The translations under genes were made by a program, and so were the position numbers. DNA of 64,000 nt from assembly GCA_900073065.1 (NCBI GenBank), contig FJOG01000017.1, positions 1,283,368 to 1,347,367 of the forward strand, read 5' to 3'. Shown here piece by piece: positions 1-11,724 of the stretch. A model generated the notes under the pieces. The model was not told the origin of the DNA, did not search any database, and saw nothing but the letters and a program-made list of their open reading frames with translations. This DNA is from Phialocephala subalpina (lineage: Eukaryota; Ascomycota; Leotiomycetes; Helotiales; Mollisiaceae). Position 1 is the first letter of the stretch. Each line of letters begins with the position of its first letter.

Positions 1-1257
1 CGCGCAAGACATCACGTCCTCTGCCTCCCCTTCCTGTTCGATCAGGACTTACGAAATCCAACTCTGTTCCCGGTATCTCTTCAGCCCTGAACGACCCCCT
101 GGTAAGAATATCCGAACGCGTTTCCTTTTGGATTCACGCGCTGACAGATCGATCTACAGATTGACGAAGATATGGGTCCTCGAGACGGCGTTTTCTGTAC
201 TCCTGAGGGATGGCGAGAGATGCGTGCCGCTCTCGATGCTACTCCACGCGCCCACCATCGCCGCAGCTCCCCCGCCAACTTCGTCGCTCCCGGAATGATT
301 GGTACTGCTTTCGGTTCTCCAAGCAAGTCTGGTATTCCCGTCCCGTAAGTACCCCTCCTGATATCCTATTCCACGAGAATCTATCTAACTTTTCAAAGTA
401 CTGGCAACTTTGCAGTCAAGAATCCCCGAGCCTACACTCCCGTTCGCCGCGAACGCGCCGCTCAACGCAACTTCTCTCTTCCACTCAAGACAGACAACTC
501 CACCGCCAACTCTGACGTCTCCCTCTCCGATTCTGGTTCCGAGTCAGATTCCGCCCTCACAGTCATTGAGCCAGAAGGTCATGTCCGTGAGCCAGAGCCC
601 GAGCCAGAGCCCGAGCCCGAGCCCGAGCCAGAGCGTGAATTTGGCAAATGGTACGGATGGCAAGTCAACGCGTTTTGGTCCGGTCGCTTCAACGGTGTTA
701 TGAACAGACTCAAGACTGAAAGCTTCAGCGTTGCTGTCAACACCCCAGCGATGATGGAAGCATCTCTTGACAACACTCGTCTCTACGATGAATACGGCAA
801 TGCGAAGATGGGCAGCCGAACTACACCCGAGACCGCTGGCTTGAGTTACATCAAGTACAAGGAGCTCGCCATCGCCCTCGAGGCCTTCCGTATTATCAGA
901 GGCGAGTGTGGTGATGAGAAGGCTGTCAAGAGTCTTCTGTCATGGCAGACAGTCTATGCTACCATCGAGAAGATGCCTGAGCTCTTGCCAGTCGACGAGG
1001 CTAATCTCAAGGCTGAGGCGGAGGAGAAGGCACGTCGAGCTGAGGAGGAGGCTAAGGTCGAGGCTGAGGCGGAGGAGAAGGCACGTCGGACCGAGGAGGA
1101 AACTAAGGTCAAGGCTGAGGAGGAAGCTAGGCATCTTGCGGATGAACTTATCGCCGAGGAGGAAGCCGAGGCCGCCGCTAAGGCCAAGGCTGCTGCTTCC
1201 GGATCTGGCAAGAAGGGCAAAGGCAAGGGCAAGAAGTCTCTGTTTTCGAGCAAGTAG
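1..1257 (+). CDS. 5'-truncated hypothetical protein with acidic repeats and Lys/Glu coiled-coil tail
   Basis: The gene runs in from before the window. I read three exons, 1-101 (first whole codon at 3), 160-344 and 399-1257, joined by introns of 58 and 54 nt with GTAAGA/GTAAGT donors and CTGAC or CTAAC branch sites. The visible part is 380 residues. The N-terminal part is Pro/Ser/Arg-rich and low complexity. It is followed by an EP dipeptide run (about 589-633), then a more globular segment containing GKWYGWQVNAFWSGRFNG and a helical stretch around KYKELAIALEAFRIIRG. The C-terminus is a charged coiled coil in which a 51-bp unit (1012-1062 and 1063-1113) is duplicated almost exactly, ending in a Gly/Lys-rich tail. 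I do not recognise a family and assign no function. The splice model is supported because all three exons stay open in one frame. Confidence 0.75.
1012..1113 (+). repeat. In-gene 51-bp tandem duplication coding for coiled coil
   Basis: Two near-identical 51-bp units encode AEAEEKARR-type heptads inside the C-terminal coiled coil. Unit length is a multiple of three, so copy-number change would lengthen the coil without a frameshift. Confidence 0.7.
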
Positions 1258-3055
1258 ATAGCTCGATGCTTGTTTCCTTCTGCTGCATTATGCGGCATAG
1301 TAATTTGGGTGGCGTACGGTGTTGAGATACCCTAAATGCATTGCCTTGTCTTGTTCTGAGAAACTCTTGACTTTTGATATATGTATGGGGTGATGTCTCG
1401 CTTAGCGCCCCTGAAAATTTGACTTCGTGAGATCTTGACCTTGGAATCTGCCATTTTCCGGTTTCTGATTGTCTCGGCTTCTGTAGTATATTCTAATTAC
1501 CGTACATCATACAAAAATTGTCAATTTCCAGTTTTAGTAATCCTAGAATATTTCTCTCAAAATACTACCACGTGATGCTCTCAGATACTCTAACTTGGTG
1601 GAATTTCGCGTTTTTAAACCTTGAATTTCTCAAATTCAAAGCCTCTTAGGTTCCCTAAGTCGTTCTAATAATTATATCCTATAGAATGATCGATGAAATT
1701 CGGTTTCAGTAATCGTAGGCCACGATATTGAAATACCACTCCGTGATACCCTTGAAATGCATGGACTTGGTGGAAGTGCAAAACCCAGGACCTTTGGTCT
1801 CTGGGATTTGAATGCAACTATGATTTATGAAGTTTCGGAACCGGCGTTCCCATGAAACGATTATCATATCCCCATTTTAGTAATGGTGAACAATGATTCT
1901 GGTCATGCAAGCAGGTGATGTTTGCCTTGGTGAAGTTCCCATTCCAAATGCATTTAGCTTTCCAGATCCTTGATGCTCTAACTATTGTGAAAGATCCAAA
2001 GGTATTTCTCTCCCTTTCAAGCAATTGTGGTATGTCGAATTCAGGCATCGTGGGCAAAGTTTCTGGAGGTATAGTCACCTGGAATGCCTAAGATGTTTTG
2101 CATTCGGGTGCCAGCGCTTTCTCTTCACCAGATCCTAAACATCCTTACTACCTAGGACATCCAAAGTAGTCTTTCAATGAAGTATTATGGGAACGTGGAT
2201 TCAATTATCGTGGGCTCTCTTCTTGATATCTATAAGTCAATTTTTGCATCCTGCGCTGCATGCATCTGCTACATTGTTTTGCCTTGAGGATATTTTGTCA
2301 TTATATTGCACCACCTTATACGACTGATGGTGCCTGACATTCTAGGAGATCCAAATTGGCGTCGTATATGAGAATTGTAGTATTCCGTATTCAGGCATTT
2401 CTCCGCATCTTGCCAAGTTAACTCTGCATCTAGTTACTGTATCGTTTTGTCTTTGTGAAATCCTTACAACTTAGCATAATTTGCTGCAGTGCACCATCTG
2501 AATGATTTTGGGGCTCTGAGAGATCCGAATGGTGTTCTGTTTGAATATTGTGGAATGCTGCATCGCTGAATTCATTCATCCGCTTGAAATTTCTTCAATT
2601 CAGCCTCTTCTGCGTGTGTATGCACTGTATCCTTGTATCTTAGCAGAACTTTCAATGCTTCTGCATATGCCAATCTGCAGATCTCCCAGAGACTGGGAGG
2701 TTCTAAGCGCTATTTCGACGGAAATGTTACATCGCAAGCTCAATTTTGGAAAGGTTATTTCCATATTGCAGCCTACTAGAGTTGGCATAGAGTTCAATGT
2801 CTGAGACACCATACAGAGGCATTTCGGTCTGCCATTCGACGCACCGGTCTGGAATAGTTGGAGGGGTAAGGATAAGAAAGCACGTGATAAGGGGTAGCGA
2901 GGCATCCTAAGTCCTTCCTCATCACAAGTAGGGGCGTTGCCGCCCTTCCTAACCCGAAACAAACTCTACGTCCTTCTTAAGTCGAAGTCTTTCTAAGTCT
3001 CAAGTAAGTTAAGCACTTTATTCTAAAGCTAACGCTCGCAGCGCGGCTGGCTAAA
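1258..3055. other. Gene-free stretch
   Basis: About 1.8 kb of moderately AT-rich sequence. Only short overlapping ORFs on both strands occur, with no domain, splice pattern or repeat that I recognise. The first few hundred bases are presumably the 3' UTR of the preceding gene. Confidence 0.5.
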
Positions 3056-3181
3056 TCACAATACCTCTGTCTCTCACAATACCTCTGTCTCTCACAATAC
3101 CTCTGTCTCTCACAATACCTCTGTCTCTCACAATACCTCTGTCTCTCACAATACCTCTGTCTCTCACAATACCTCTGTCTC
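3056..3181. repeat. 18-bp minisatellite, seven perfect copies
   Basis: The unit TCACAATACCTCTGTCTC is repeated exactly seven times with no substitutions. The array is bracketed by a short direct repeat: CTGGCTAAA just before it (about 3047-3055) and again just after it (about 3182-3190). Perfect identity implies recent expansion or homogenisation. Eighteen bases is a multiple of three but no ORF around it is convincing. Confidence 0.9.
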
Positions 3182-4136
3182 CTGGCTAAAAGTTACTTTA
3201 AAAGCTCACGTGAATTTAAGATCCTACCACGGCGGAAAGTGGGTATAACTTCTCGTCGTGTCCCCTTCTCAAGGTTTCGGGAACTTCCCAAAATTTGCTT
3301 CCACGTTTCTATTTTGCTTTTAAATCTTACCTCGTACGCGTTTCATTACTCTAAAGATCATATTAACAATGTAGAGGTTTCGCTAGCGGCTGAATCCATT
3401 GTCTTAACATCTATGGTGCATCGAGCTCCACAACACGTTCCTGCACCTCACCACAAGAATAAGAGGTATGATGTGTCAACTAACATTTCCTGTCTCTCTT
3501 TTGGGAGATACTAGAACTTGCTGTAATTTCCATCTTCCCTATATCTCTGTACTCTGTTCTATGGACCTCGTCCTTCGTCCATCTGAAGTCTTCTCGGAGA
3601 CCACTGAGCCAGAATAGTGGAGAGGAATACCAATCAATCACACTTCAAAGTCCAGACGAAGAAAATGAACTTTGACACCGGTACAGCCACCTTCAGTCCA
3701 TCAAGAGCCTCGGCTGCACCTCGACGTCCGTTCAAGTTACTTCCCCCGGTCCTCAAAGAACAAATGAAGATGCAAAACTAGATTCGAATACGAGCTCCCA
3801 TATCTCAATAGCTCGCTTCCCTTGACATCCTACCACGACAATTCAATACTCCTGCATATCGCCGTGACCTTCCACGAAACGAGCAATTCCTAGCTGCGTC
3901 ACGGATATTGCAGCATTCGAAAATATAGAGGGCCCGGCTCGTCCTTTGGACCTTGCACTCGAGCCACGGGTGCCTTGGAAAGGGAGATGGTAAGGAGACG
4001 ATAATAAAACGATAGATAATGGGATCATATGGATAGTACCTGATATCTCCGTGCAACATCGTCGGAAGCTTTTGTATGATAGCGCTGCCACGAAGCACAC
4101 GAAGTCGTGAGCGTGTCTTACACCAGAGTCCAGGTA
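3182..4136. other. Gene-free stretch
   Basis: No supported gene. A 38-codon ORF starting at 3664 is too short to call. The rest has only shadow ORFs. Confidence 0.4.
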
Positions 4137-4439
4137 ATGGAGAAGATGGTCTCCAGGTCGCCATCACACCAAGGGGTGGAGGCCGAGCAGTCGGGCCTTG
4201 AGCTTCCTCGGAATCTATACAAGCAACAGTGCGATCTTTGATTGATGACCTTGATCTCGGGATATGATCCTCGGTTGATACCTTCGAATCCTGGATATGA
4301 TGCTCCAGTCGAAGGTCGAAAGATTAATACCATGCTGGGACTTTCAAGACGCGCTTTTTGGATCTTGCTCGGATGTGTATGTTTCTTTGTTATTGCCATT
4401 GCGGTTGGAGGTGGTGTTGGAGGAGTTATGAATATGTGA
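4137..4439 (+). pseudogene. Relic of a glycine-rich single-pass membrane protein
   Basis: One frame from an ATG at 4137 reads into GLELPRNLYKQ, hits a TGA at 4239, then resumes in the same frame (ATG 4245) through SGYDPRL, a Leu/Ser/Arg linker and a transmembrane helix ending IAVGGGVGGV, and stops at 4439. This is the N-terminal layout of a common ascomycete family: a Pro/Tyr-rich cytosolic tail with GLE..P motifs, then a helix ending in GGGVGG, then an extracellular domain. An intact relative lies at 27542-28385. Here the extracellular domain is absent and there is an in-frame stop, so I call it a truncated pseudogene. Similarity to the family is recognised from memory, not by a search. Confidence 0.55.
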
Positions 4440-4611
4440 TGTTTCTAGGAGGATTTGTTTTTAACGCAGCGAATGACAATAGGAGGCAACAAGAAAGGGA
4501 TCTAGAGTAGCAGAGAAGACATTATTATTGACGGCTATCGTACTATAGAGGCGTTTTTGGAATTTCTATTGTTGGCATTGACACGACTCTTTTCGAAATA
4601 CGCAGTTACTT

Positions 4612-4999
4612 TCAAGCAAAAGGGAAGCAAATATAATAAAAGAATCCCGCGCTATAGACAGCCAAGAAACCTCCCAGATTGAGAGCCATTCCGTAAGCCT
4701 TGCTCACACTAGCAATAATGTTTGAGAACGAACAAACACTAGTGTACAAGATATATCCATGATTAATAGCCGTATTGAGACCAGGGCATGGTCCTCTGAC
4801 ATCTCCGGCACTGAAGTTTAGTACAACGAAAATATTTGCTCCCGATGTTGAGACTTTTTGACTTGCAGGGTCGAATGTTACTCGGTTGACTCTCTTTACT
4901 CTTTCATGTGAATGCTCTCCTTGTCTCTCGAGTTTGGCAAGCTCACGCTTGGCTTGTTCAACGTTTAGATGAGGGAATGCAAGGGAAAAGGAGGAGGGT
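4612..4999 (-). pseudogene. Chloroperoxidase-family (heme-thiolate peroxidase) fragment
   Basis: The minus strand is open from about 4999 to a TGA at 4612. It reads AFPHLNVEQAKRELAKLERQ, then RVTFDPASQKVSTSGAN, then the signature PCPGLNTAINHGYI, then KAYGMALNLGGFLAVYSAG before stopping. In this family (Peroxidase_2) the PCP cysteine is the proximal heme ligand, and NHGY follows it. The downstream half, including the distal E-H-D..S region, is missing, and I find no start codon or signal peptide upstream (an in-frame TAA lies near 5002). It is therefore a one-third-length relic. The family call is firm from the motif; whether an upstream exon survives is unknown. Confidence 0.7.
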
Positions 5000-5002
5000 A
5001 CT

Positions 5003-6600
5003 TAAGGAGTAAGTAGAACATAAAAGGGGAACATAAAAGGGGGGTATATCACATGACACTTCGATACTTCCTAATTTGGACATGAAGATATAAGTTGTAG
5101 TTAGGTTCGAGCACTTAACCACTATTACACTTGTCAATATTGGCAACAAGCATCTTAAATTAGTAGTGCATAACCCTTTAATCTTCCCGAATCCTACCAT
5201 GAACACATAAGTCATATCAAAATTAAAGCACTTAACCCCTATTGTAAGTCACATCACTCTTTCAGAACTTACAAAGGTCTACATAGGGAAGCAATTAGAT
5301 TCTTAAAGCAGCGACGAATTCTAGGTATATCATCTCCGCCCGTCCCAAACCAGACCAGACCGATATCTCCCATCACATCGAGTTCGCTGGTATGTCAGGA
5401 CGAGCCTGGCGGACGACTGACTACGTCGCAAACTGGATGTGGCAGATATCTAGCACGGGGTGCTCGACCTTGAGCTGGCTTGGTTCAGGCCTGCTGTGAA
5501 TGGTCCCAGACTGGGAAGACGAAAATAGGATGAAAGTAGACAGTAGAATAGGAATTGATGGTGGGATGGAAGATGACAGCAGGGTGTTCGAACGCAAAAC
5601 AAATGCAAAGAAAAGTATCTTGTTCGGAGACAAATGGGCGCGGAAGGTTGCCGTCGGATGACTTGAAGAGGAGAAGCTGAGGTTGGGAGTTTCCAGAACC
5701 GTGGTAGATGATCATCTGGTAGATCCAAGCCGCTTGATATTTCTAATCTAGGACTCAAGAGAGAGTTCTAAGTTCCCACAGGTTACACGAATAAGAGTTG
5801 CGAAACGAGAATTTCCTAGCTGGATTCTGTTAGAAGGTACATTGCAAAGGAGCCAAGACGGCGTACCGCGCGTATATTAAGGGCTGGTTCGCCAGCCACC
5901 ATGATAATGGCCAAGGAAAATAACTCGATGGAAGAACAAGGAAAAAACTGCAAATGATCGTGAAGCAGAGAATTCATGAAAGGAGATTAGTAGGGTTGTA
6001 AAAGACATGAGGAGAGGGATAGATAGGAGCATCAGTATGAAGGTTCGTTCACAATGTGCTCAAATTTGCAGTAGAAGGAAGGAGGGAATTCGACCAATGG
6101 AAATTGCGAGATATGCTTTGGGAGATGCACCCAAACCCTGTCCAAATATCATTCCCACTTCTCCTCGACATCGAATATCCTGCAAGACATCCCCCAAGAA
6201 CATCAAACAGTTTGCGAAGGTACTCCCTCGGAATCCCATACCTCCTCGTCTCCAAAGCTCATCGCTACTTTCTCTCGATAACGAAGGTTCTGCAGAAATT
6301 TGTCCAAGAACATCGAAAATTTTACAAAACGCATCCCCAAGACTTCTGCATGCGGATTCCATAGAGAGCTTGTGACGAGTTCTCGAACCGAGTTCAGGAA
6401 TGGGGATGTTGATAATAATAGGGATATCTTGCCACAGCAGATCTCGTATGGGAAATCGTTGAAAAGGAAGACGGGAGGTATCGGATTTGACAAGATATTA
6501 AGGTATTCATGTCACAGGGACAGTGCTTTGCATGCAGCTTTGCGGATTCGAGAGTGAGAGATGATTATTGTTTGCGGACTGCGATGAAGTTGTTGCATGA
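5003..6600. other. Gene-free stretch with small unassigned ORFs
   Basis: A minus-strand ORF at 5485-5715 (76 codons) and overlapping ORFs at 6007-6557 look partly protein-like but match nothing I know. Between about 6160 and 6360 a segment of about 110 bp with CCAAGAACATC is present twice in diverged form, so part of this stretch is an old tandem duplication. Confidence 0.35.
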
Positions 6601-9600
6601 GAATGCTATGACTGGTGAGTGTAAACAACTATCTAGAAGATGCTAGAGAGTTTGAAGCCCGGTGTGGGTTGGAGCTTCGGAGTTTGTTCATAATAGCAAC
6701 AGGCTATAACCGAGGGAAATTCTGAATTGACTAATCTGTTAGTAACTGGTCGATTTTACTTGTATGGGAAGAACGTACCTTCATTCTCCTAACCCCTCTG
6801 GCTCCGAACTCATCCCCACCACCCCTTTCGACATTCCCCAGAATAGTTGAGCCTCAGGCTGAGGAGTCACATCCCCCCTAACCCCTCTCTCGAGACTCTC
6901 AGAATTCTGCTGCCTGGAACATGAAACAAGCCCTCCACTCATCGTGATATTTTCATCCCATCTCACCCTCAGCCTTCACCCTGACTCAAAGCCCCCTCTT
7001 CGGTTCCCAGAAATCAAGACAAAGATAGGGGCGAAGTTACCCCCTCAATATCAGCCAGCACTCCCGACGCACATCCATGGCTTCAGCCTCATCCAGCTGT
7101 CTGCCTTGGGCGAGACATCACCTTGCCTCTTTCAGCGAGGGGATGATGGCAGAATCACATGCGATATGTGGTGCGAAGCGAGATTCTTGGGAGGAGTGAG
7201 GATGAGTGAGTGGTCGATTGATTGACAAACCATGATCCACGATCCCCGGACTTTGGTCGATTTGAGGTACCGGTTTGGTTCGATTTGGAGTATGAGTGAG
7301 GATGAGTAGGGCGTTCGCGCTTAGAGTTGCAGAATGGTTGATATTGGGTATGATTTGCGAGGGTACGACGAATAATTCGCGGCTGTGTTGCCTCTGAATT
7401 CTCATTTGTCGGAGAAGGAGACTGTGATTTGCTGCTCGGAGGACTGTGACTCAGAGGCCTAAATCCAGAAACCAGTAAACAGGTTGTGCGGACTCAGCCT
7501 CATGATGCTTCATCGCGATCATATTGCGACGCGACGAACGAGGATCTTCAATTCAAATTTAATGCAATGATTCGGGCGAGCGTGACTCCTTGTATGAGTG
7601 TTCGACTGAATGTGACACCGATGAGCACTTGATCACTCGCCTCTTTTTCATATGAAAATCGGACGAAAGGCTACGAATTGCAAGGAAAGTGCAAACGATG
7701 TGTCTAAGATCCGGACTCGATGGCGAATAATGTCCGGGACGCGCGATCATATGACTCCCCTATATGCGGAGATATGGCATTAACAGACGCTGACAAATAC
7801 GGAAATCGATGCCTTGCGAAGGCCATCATGCTTGCGTTGAACAACTGCGTCACCGAAACACATACTTTCGAGATACTTCTCTCCATCACATGGTGATGCC
7901 CGTCAACAATGAGGCAAAGTTCTCTCGCCTCACCAGGCATCCCCGATAAATCTGTTTGAAGCTTTACTTTATTCGCCACACGTGACTCAGCCTCGAACAG
8001 GGGTACGTACTTCTGTACTCTACCAGCCTCATGAATTATCTGGATGGCTCAACTCTGTAACGTGGAATATCTGCGCATCCGAGGACAAACTTCCTGATGC
8101 CTATCGTCGCGACACAATCCACACTAGGGAGATACCTGGTTCATACCAGAAATAAAAGAATTTGCGTGGACTTGTCTCATGAGGCTGACACTTCTACTCA
8201 CGGATCCCAGTCGGGCTCCTGGCCATTGGAGATGTTTGTGCCCTAAGCGCGTCGACATCTGATGATCCAGGGTTTGCGGCTTGGATACTGGACGCGCCGA
8301 GGCCTGCGTTTGCACTTGTTTTGGGGGCCGGGGAAGGCCAGCCAGGAAACTTTTCTTCTTTCGGTCAGACGAGGTGGTGCTGCGGCAGAAACATGAAATC
8401 TCATTGCTTGCATTGTGCGATAACAACCTTGATGGGTGGGTACTACCGTGGAAAATTCACTATCTGGCAGAGCAATAAATTGGATACGGCTTGAATATTT
8501 CAAATAGAAAATCTGCAGCTTTTGTGCGCAGGAATAGAAGAATGCGCATTGAGATGACATCAGGCCGCATTTTCTGGGACCATCCTCTCCTCCAGTTGTG
8601 CGCAACGTGTTCACCGCAGTGTGACTTTTGTGAGGAGTGAGGGACAGCAAGGCTCTGCTATCCGGCTGCATGCACACTAGGCGATCCAGCACGACTGTTG
8701 GATCACAGCGGGACCTCGCGCCTCGACATGCAGTGGAGCGGATGTAAAGACAGGGAAGTGGTCGGTACGACGTGGTGTTGTGCAGGGTTTTCGATAGAGG
8801 GATTCTGCACCGTAGCATCCTCCAACGAATCAAGTCGCGGATTATGCATGTGGCTTGCCTCAAATCCTTTGCATCGTCGGGACTCAATTCAGTGGTGTTT
8901 TGGGCACGAAGAAGGAAGAAAGCAGCACACAGAAGAACAGAGTCGGTGAAGGAAACACTTGAGTCATACCGTTATCTGAAGGGGAGGCTTCGTGTTGGAG
9001 AACTGGGATGAAAACTCTGCAAATTGAAGGCAAGGGAGAAGCTTGCAACAAATCGAAACGAAGGAGGAGCGGCAGAATCAGAGCCAAGGGGTGTGTCTGT
9101 GTGTATGTGTGTGTGATATGTGATGCCCCAGCCGCTGGGTACGTGAGATGCTAACGGCTAACAGAAGGAGGACATTTGAATAGGGGAGGGGACGGAGGAG
9201 CAGACCTAGACGAGGAGGCTAGAAATGAGAGAGACCCAGGAGGTCCAGGTTCCAGGATGCCAGGAGAGTTTGGCGGCGCTGTTTGCATCCGTGAAATCCA
9301 TGCAGCTTGGGGGGGTGTGCAAAACCTTCCCCGAACCAAGTGTGCAGCGTGCCTGCGGCCTCTAATGCGCTCGCCCGTAGGTACTGGACCGTCTGAACGA
9401 CACTCCTGAAATGCTCTGCATCTGCTGTTCATCGTCGCAATAAGTGTCGTGACTCGCGATGGAAGAGCAAAAAGCTCGAGGGCTGAGGTTGTGGTTGGGG
9501 CAAATGAATCTCGACCACTGGTCCATGCTTTCGCGCTGTGCTGAAAAATTGATTTGTGTGATATAATCTTCGAAGCGACTATGGCGCGTGATGGGCGAAG

Positions 9601-11724
9601 AAACCATGGTACAAGCAACGATGCCATGGCTCAGGATAGGGACTGTGCGACAGGCTGCGCAATCGGTTGGCTAAACAGCCTGGATACGGCCCCCAATCTC
9701 TTCGATATTGTTGAAGATTGGGACGGCGATAGCGCTGACAATCGAAGAGGGTGTCAAGGCTTTATGTGAATTGATGCTTTGGTGTGCACTGCGAAGAGAT
9801 GGAGGGGTATCGGATGTCTACTTTGGTATTTCAGAAGGCTGGAAACGCCGCCCCTCGCGCGGCTTCCCCTCAATCGTAGTGAAGAATGGAGGGTCAGCAG
9901 TCACCAGTCCACCATCATGACATGCTGCTGACGCTCCCAAACTTGCCTGGTTCTCCGATTGAGGTTCTGGTCTCGCCACCTTCTAGACCTCTGAACTCTA
10001 TAAGGCTATCTGCTCTGGCCCTCACTCACCTTTCTCCCACTTCCCACTCTCGCCTTCCAATTATAAGCACAGCACTCTGCCCTGCTCGCTCACCTGCTGT
10101 TGCATCGTCTGTCCTCCCTTCGGCCACTTATGGAGGAGGTCATCGTCTAATATCTGCATGCTGCACTTACATTGGTGCTGTACTGCCTCGTCCAAAATAT
10201 ACCAACCTGCACCCAAACTCAACTCAACACACTTTATCGGCCGGCTACTTTGCAGCTGCAGCTTCTTACCTCAGCTCAGAACGACGGATCGTGGTCTTTG
10301 GCCCTTCCCCTCCCCTCGTACCTGTACTTCACGTACCCGTCCGTATTGCACCAACACGCTTTAGCCTAGGGGGCAAAGTCGTCCGGCCCTTTCGGCGGTG
10401 GTACGAAGAAGCCAGAACTAAGACCAGCCACTTGCCCGCATCGTCGTGCCTCGCTCCATAGGACACACGACAAATACATATCATTTGCCTGCCCTGAGCC
10501 AGTGATTCCAGGACCAGTACCCAAGTGTTGAGCCAGAATTGCTGCGGTTCAGCTCCGTGGACAAGCAATTGCGATTTGTTTCCTCGTACCTCGACGGCTG
10601 GCCACTCTCCGGCCAGAGCACTGGGATCGCAAAATCAATTCGACGTCAAACTCCGCGAATCCATTTGCCACGCTGACGGTACCGAATCTGGTGGCTCCTG
10701 ACTCTTCTCTGAGTCAAATAGAGACGCAAGACACATCCAAACAAACCGAGCGTTGTTACACTCCCACCATCGCTGCGTAACGGGACTTATCGATATCGAT
10801 ATATCGCGGCGCCATCAACCCCTACTGCCATCCGCTCACCACGCCTCCGGCTCCGTATTCACGATCCCGAAGTGCCAGTCCTTCGGTGCAGTTGTGGATC
10901 GTCTTCACTCCCCAACGGTCCTCAGGACGGAGTAGTCTGCGGCTCGCGGGAAAAACTCTTCTTCCCCGTCCCAGGCATCGACCTCAAATAAGACCGGTCG
11001 AGGGGCGTGTCTCTGATCAATTTCGCTTGTAAAATCATGGTCGAGCGTTGGCCTGAAGTCTGAAGTTCGCACCGTGGGTTCAGGGGCTGATTTTCGTAAG
11101 TACCCCCTTACTACACCGCTTTCATCTCCTCCTATCATATTACGAATGCGCAGCAATCGCATTCCAGAATTGAATGGAAGCCCCCTTGTCTCGACGCCCA
11201 ATGGAATATTTTTGTAACTTTAGCTGACCCTTAATGACCCAGCAGACTTAGAGTGACTCCAGCAGTTGCAGGGATCAAGCCAACACACCACACAGGCCAC
11301 AACAAGCTAGCGAGAGACAAATTTCCATCGCCCACAAATATATTTCGCTCCCTTCCTCCCAACCTCTCGCCTTCTCGAGTCTTCTTCCGTCAACGATCAA
11401 AACTTTTGCTCCCCAAGCTTTACCAACACGATTACCAACACGAATAACGAGCGGGATCTCCATCCAGCTCATTCTCGAATCTTCCGGAGCCGATCGCACG
11501 CCGACGACTTCGAAAAACAGATATCCTCGCCGCGGTGGGATTTAGAAAAGCCAGTTCTTGACATGTACGGATCAACGACAACGGTTCCCTTTCCCTCTCG
11601 TACCGACTACATACCACGGTGACGGGCTCGTCACATCCTTCAACGCCTCCATTTCTAGGCGTGTCGACCTTTTTCTTTTCGTTTTTTCCGGGTGTCTGTT
11701 GGGACATCGCAAGAGTTGGATATC
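6601..11724. other. Large gene-free stretch
   Basis: Five kilobases without a supportable gene. ORFs up to 214 codons exist on both strands, but they are Cys/Arg/Thr-rich, overlap each other and show no domain or splice structure. A short TG-rich simple repeat lies at about 9090-9120. The pyrimidine-rich 9900-11720 part probably contains the promoter and a long 5' UTR of the gene at 11725; a CT-rich tract lies at about 11660-11690. Confidence 0.4.

Noticed and set aside
3056..3181. CRISPR-like array
   Set aside because: Perfect head-to-tail repeats with no spacers in a eukaryote; a minisatellite.
8243..8887. 214-codon minus-strand ORF
   Set aside because: Cys/Arg/Thr-rich composition, overlaps plus-strand ORFs of equal quality, no domain, no signal of splicing.
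9886..10461. 191-codon plus-strand ORF
   Set aside because: Ser/Pro/Leu-rich translation of a pyrimidine-rich tract; more likely promoter or long 5' UTR of the gene at 11725.
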